From: CAZFCK01 sp964517355
GTDB taxonomy: Bacteria > Desulfobacterota > Desulfovibrionia > Desulfovibrionales > Desulfovibrionaceae
Length of the DNA stretch: 9,431 bases
Assembly (NCBI GenBank): GCA_964517355.1
Contig: CAZFCK010000186.1
Span: 1 to 9,431, forward strand
Direction: 5' to 3'
A program made the translations under genes and the position numbers. Below, in pieces: positions 7,133 to 9,431 of the stretch. Each line of letters begins with the position of its first letter. Position 1 is the first letter of the stretch. The notes beneath the pieces are model-generated. The model searched no databases and was not told where the DNA came from. It saw only the letters and a program-made list of their open reading frames with translations.

Positions 7133-8224
7133 GTGAGCATATTCGACGGTTTCAGAAATCCCGAACTCTCGAAAAAGGTGCTGCAACAACTACGCAACGA
7201 GGTTTCCGGCCCCTTGCGGTTCATGGAAGTATGCGGCACCCACACGGTATCCATTTTCCAAAGCGGTCTGCACTCCCTGCTGCCGGAGCAAATCGTGCAT
7301 GTTTCCGGTCCTGGTTGCCCGGTCTGCGTGACCCATGAAAGCGAAGTGGAGGCTTTTTTGGAGCTTGCCGGCAACGACGGGGTGGTCATCGCCACATTCG
7401 GCGACATGATGCGCGTACCCGGCCCCAAAGGAGCCACCCTGAAAACGGCAAAAGCCGAAGGCGCGCGGGTGGAAGTGGTCTACTCGGCCTTCGACGCCCT
7501 GAAGCTGGCGACTGAAAACAAAGACGCCACCGTGGTCTTTCTCGGCATAGGCTTCGAAACCACGGCGCCCACCATCGCGGCGACCGTGCAGATGGCCGCG
7601 CAGCAGGGCATAAAAAATTTTAAAATCCTTTCTTTCCACAAACTCGTGCCACCGGCGCTTTCCGCCCTGCTCCAGGACCCAGACGCATCCGTGGACGCCT
7701 TCATTCTGCCGGGGCACGTCTCCACGGTCATAGGACTCGAGCCCTACCAGTTCCTGGCCACGCAGTACAATCTGCCCGCCGTGGTCGCGGGCTTCGACCC
7801 CCTGGACATTCTGTGCGCCCTGCTCTCCATTGTCAGACAAAGCAAAAACGGGCACGCGGTCATTGAAAACGCCTACCCCCGCGCCGTTTCACCGGAAGGC
7901 AACCCCAAAGCGCGGCGCGTGATGTACGAGGTGTTTCAACCCGCGGACGCGCTCTGGCGCGGCCTGGGACCCATCCCGCAAAGCGGGCTCCGGCTGGCTC
8001 CGGCATACGAAAGATTCGACGCCTTCAAGGCCTTCGACATCACGCTGCACTCTTCGCGCCCCTTGCCGGGATGCCGGTGCGGCGACGTGCTCAAGGGTAA
8101 AATGCGTCCCGATCAGTGCCCTCTGTTCAAAAAGACATGCACGCCCTTGAACCCGGTGGGGCCGTGCATGGTTTCCACTGAAGGCAGTTGCGCTGCCTAC
8201 TACAAATACCGGCTGGAGGATTGA
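7133..8224 (+). CDS. hypD: Hydrogenase maturation protein HypD
   Basis: HypD is the cytoplasmic iron-sulfur scaffold that, with HypC, carries iron while the cyanide and CO ligands of the [NiFe]-hydrogenase active site are attached. It receives cyanide from HypE. The 363-residue length is normal. The family motifs are all here: CGTHT at 34-38 (C34), GPGCPVC at 59-65 (C62, C65), GFETTAPT at 140-147 and LPGHVS at 192-197. The C-terminal cysteine block has C314, C316, C329, C336, C345 and C353 with GPCMVSTEG at 343-351, which supplies the four [4Fe-4S] ligands in characterised HypD proteins. No key residue is missing. It starts at GTG with a strong ribosome binding site and is followed two bases later by hypE. 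hypC, its usual partner gene, is not adjacent. Identification is certain on motifs. Confidence 0.97.
   Translation: MSIFDGFRNPELSKKVLQQLRNEVSGPLRFMEVCGTHTVSIFQSGLHSLLPEQIVHVSGPGCPVCVTHESEVEAFLELAGNDGVVIATFGDMMRVPGPKGATLKTAKAEGARVEVVYSAFDALKLATENKDATVVFLGIGFETTAPTIAATVQMAAQQGIKNFKILSFHKLVPPALSALLQDPDASVDAFILPGHVSTVIGLEPYQFLATQYNLPAVVAGFDPLDILCALLSIVRQSKNGHAVIENAYPRAVSPEGNPKARRVMYEVFQPADALWRGLGPIPQSGLRLAPAYERFDAFKAFDITLHSSRPLPGCRCGDVLKGKMRPDQCPLFKKTCTPLNPVGPCMVSTEGSCAAYYKYRLED
8214..8220 (+). promoter_or_regulatory. Ribosome binding site that decides the hypE start
   Basis: TGGAGGA lies inside the last codons of hypD, six bases before ATG 8227. It favours that start over the in-frame ATG at 8188, which would prepend 13 residues unrelated to HypE and overlap hypD. 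It also suggests translational coupling of the pair. Confidence 0.8.
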
Positions 8225-8226
8225 TA

Positions 8227-9255
8227 ATGTCCGTGGACAAGATTCTTCTGGACTACGGCAGCGGCGGCCAGGCCTCGCACCGTCTCATCACCGAACTTTT
8301 TCTGGGCAATTTTTCCAACCCCACCTTGGAGGTCATGGACGACGCCGCTTTTCTGGAAATTTCCGGCCCCATCGCCATGAGCACCGATACCTTCACCGTC
8401 GACCCGATCTTCTTCCCGGGCGGCGATATCGGCTCCCTGGCCGTGCACGGCACCGTGAACGACGTGGCCATGCTCGGAGCGGAGCCCGCATTCCTTTCCT
8501 GCGCCTTTGTGCTTGAAGAGGGGCTCCCCATGCAGCACCTGGAGCGTGTGGTCACGTCCATGGCCGCCGCCGCCGAAGAAGCCGGCGTGCATATCGTCAC
8601 CGGAGACACCAAGGTCGTGCCCAAGGGCGCTGTCGACAAAATCTTCATCAACACCACCGGCATCGGAAAAATCATCGCCGATCCGGCGCCTTCCGGACAA
8701 CGCGCCCAACCAGGAGACGCCATTCTCGTGAGCGGCACCCTCGGCGACCACGGCCTGACCATTCTGGCGCAACGCGAAGGCCTCTCCTTCGCCTCGGAAA
8801 CGAAAAGCGACAGCGCATGCCTCTGCCACATGGTGAAAGCCCTTATCCAGGGGCTGGGCAATGCCGGACAGGTGCACGTTCTGCGCGACCCCACGAGGGG
8901 CGGTCTGGCCACGACACTCAACGAAATCGCGGGACAATCCAAAATGGCCTGCAATATCGAAGAGGAAAACATTCCCGTGCATCCCCTGGTGGCCGACGGC
9001 TGCTCCATCCTCGGACTGGACCCGCTCTACCTGGCCAACGAGGGCAAGCTGATCTGCATCGTGCCCCAGGACGTGGCGGATAAGGCCCTCCAGATTATGC
9101 GCCAGGATAAAAACGGCAAAAACGCCGTGCAAATAGGCACCGTGCTGGAACCGGACAAGACCCTGCGCAAGGGGCAGGTGGCGCTGACCACCAGACTCGG
9201 AGGACGCCGGCTGCTGCACATGCTCGAAGGCGAACAATTGCCGCGCATCTGCTGA
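8227..9255 (+). CDS. hypE: Hydrogenase maturation protein HypE (carbamoyl dehydratase)
   Basis: HypE takes the carbamoyl group that HypF places on its C-terminal cysteine and dehydrates it with ATP to a thiocyanate. It then donates cyanide to iron on HypCD. The 342-residue protein has the PurM/AIR-synthase-type ATP fold: GSGG at 11-14, MDDAAF at 37-42, STDTFTVDPIFFPGGDIG at 52-69, VHGTVNDVAMLGA at 73-85, VTGDTKVV at 124-131, GTLGDHG at 170-176, RDPTRGG at 220-226 and NEGK at 271-274. It ends in PRIC (339-342), so the catalytic C342 is the last residue, as required. Nothing is truncated. The ATG at 8227 starts two bases after the hypD stop, so the two form one transcription unit. The HypF needed for carbamoylation must be encoded elsewhere. 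Confidence 0.97.
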   Translation: MSVDKILLDYGSGGQASHRLITELFLGNFSNPTLEVMDDAAFLEISGPIAMSTDTFTVDPIFFPGGDIGSLAVHGTVNDVAMLGAEPAFLSCAFVLEEGLPMQHLERVVTSMAAAAEEAGVHIVTGDTKVVPKGAVDKIFINTTGIGKIIADPAPSGQRAQPGDAILVSGTLGDHGLTILAQREGLSFASETKSDSACLCHMVKALIQGLGNAGQVHVLRDPTRGGLATTLNEIAGQSKMACNIEEENIPVHPLVADGCSILGLDPLYLANEGKLICIVPQDVADKALQIMRQDKNGKNAVQIGTVLEPDKTLRKGQVALTTRLGGRRLLHMLEGEQLPRIC

Positions 9256-9431
9256 TAGTTGAAAATGGCCGTTAATGAGTGATGCTGGTATTCAATATTA
9301 CCTTCAATACTCTCATCTTCCTAACCCTCATTATAACATCAATAGTTTTAATTCTTATACTATCACTAAACATAATAACACACATCTAACATATCAGTCT
9401 CATACTTTCACTTATACAATTTAATCTACTG
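9256..9431 (+). other. G-depleted, AT-rich tail after hypE; possible Rho-utilisation region
   Basis: No gene can be supported between the hypE stop and the window end. From 9291 onward the plus strand has, by hand count, 50 A, 53 T, 35 C and 3 G in 141 bases, in sharp contrast to the GC-rich genes. No hairpin with a T-tract follows hypE. A C-rich, G-poor, unstructured transcript is what Rho binds, so this could be the operon's Rho-dependent terminator. It could equally be the edge of a low-complexity or foreign segment that continues past the window. The 49-codon open frame at 9275-9424 has no ribosome binding site and looks accidental. Confidence 0.4.

Noticed and set aside
8200..9237. Long open frame (345 codons) antisense to hypE
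   Set aside because: The opposite strand encodes an intact HypE with every motif and the PRIC end; the antisense frame is a by-product of codon bias.
9275..9424. 49-codon frame in the AT-rich tail after hypE
   Set aside because: It has no ribosome binding site, and its Tyr/Asn/His/Thr-rich composition reflects the G-free DNA. G depletion itself removes TAG and TGA stops, so the open frame is expected.

Overview
The window looks like a GC-rich chromosome segment from an anaerobic, hydrogenase-bearing bacterium, most likely a deltaproteobacterial sulfate reducer of the Desulfovibrionaceae. That assignment is an inference. It rests on a very large class I adenylate cyclase with an N-terminal helical/pentapeptide extension (a layout I associate with that group), on a DUF3391-type HD-GYP protein, and on hypD/hypE genes for [NiFe]-hydrogenase maturation. 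No rRNA, tRNA, CRISPR array, transposase or phage gene is visible.

There are five convincing genes in two divergent blocks that meet at a 346-bp non-coding region (6787-7132). The leftward block (minus strand) reads: a polytopic membrane protein resembling envelope-glycan/GT-C proteins (5641-6786); a 258-bp gap with two candidate promoters and an operator-like dyad; an HD-GYP c-di-GMP phosphodiesterase candidate (4081-5382); a 73-bp gap; and a 1319-residue adenylate cyclase (48-4007) whose stop codon lies in the base of a strong terminator-like hairpin (15-49). The HD-GYP and cyclase genes are probably co-transcribed, which would place c-di-GMP breakdown and cAMP synthesis under shared control.

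The rightward block (plus strand) is hypD (7133-8224, GTG start, good ribosome binding site) followed two bases later by hypE (8227-9255, ending in the catalytic PRIC tail). HypE makes the thiocyanate that becomes the cyanide ligands of the [NiFe] active site, and HypD (with HypC) assembles the Fe(CN)2CO unit. hypC, hypF, hypA and hypB are not in this window. A sigma70-like promoter with a perfect 6+6 bp dyad over its -35 element precedes hypD.

After hypE the sequence changes abruptly. The last 141 bases are AT-rich and almost free of G on the plus strand (hand count 3 G against 35 C). That is the signature of a Rho-utilisation region, although a low-complexity or foreign DNA boundary is also possible. 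The most unusual items are the cyclase architecture (HEAT-like region, 12-cysteine pentapeptide ladder, cyclase, no long C-terminal regulatory domain) and this G-depleted tail. I see no clearly undescribed multi-gene system.
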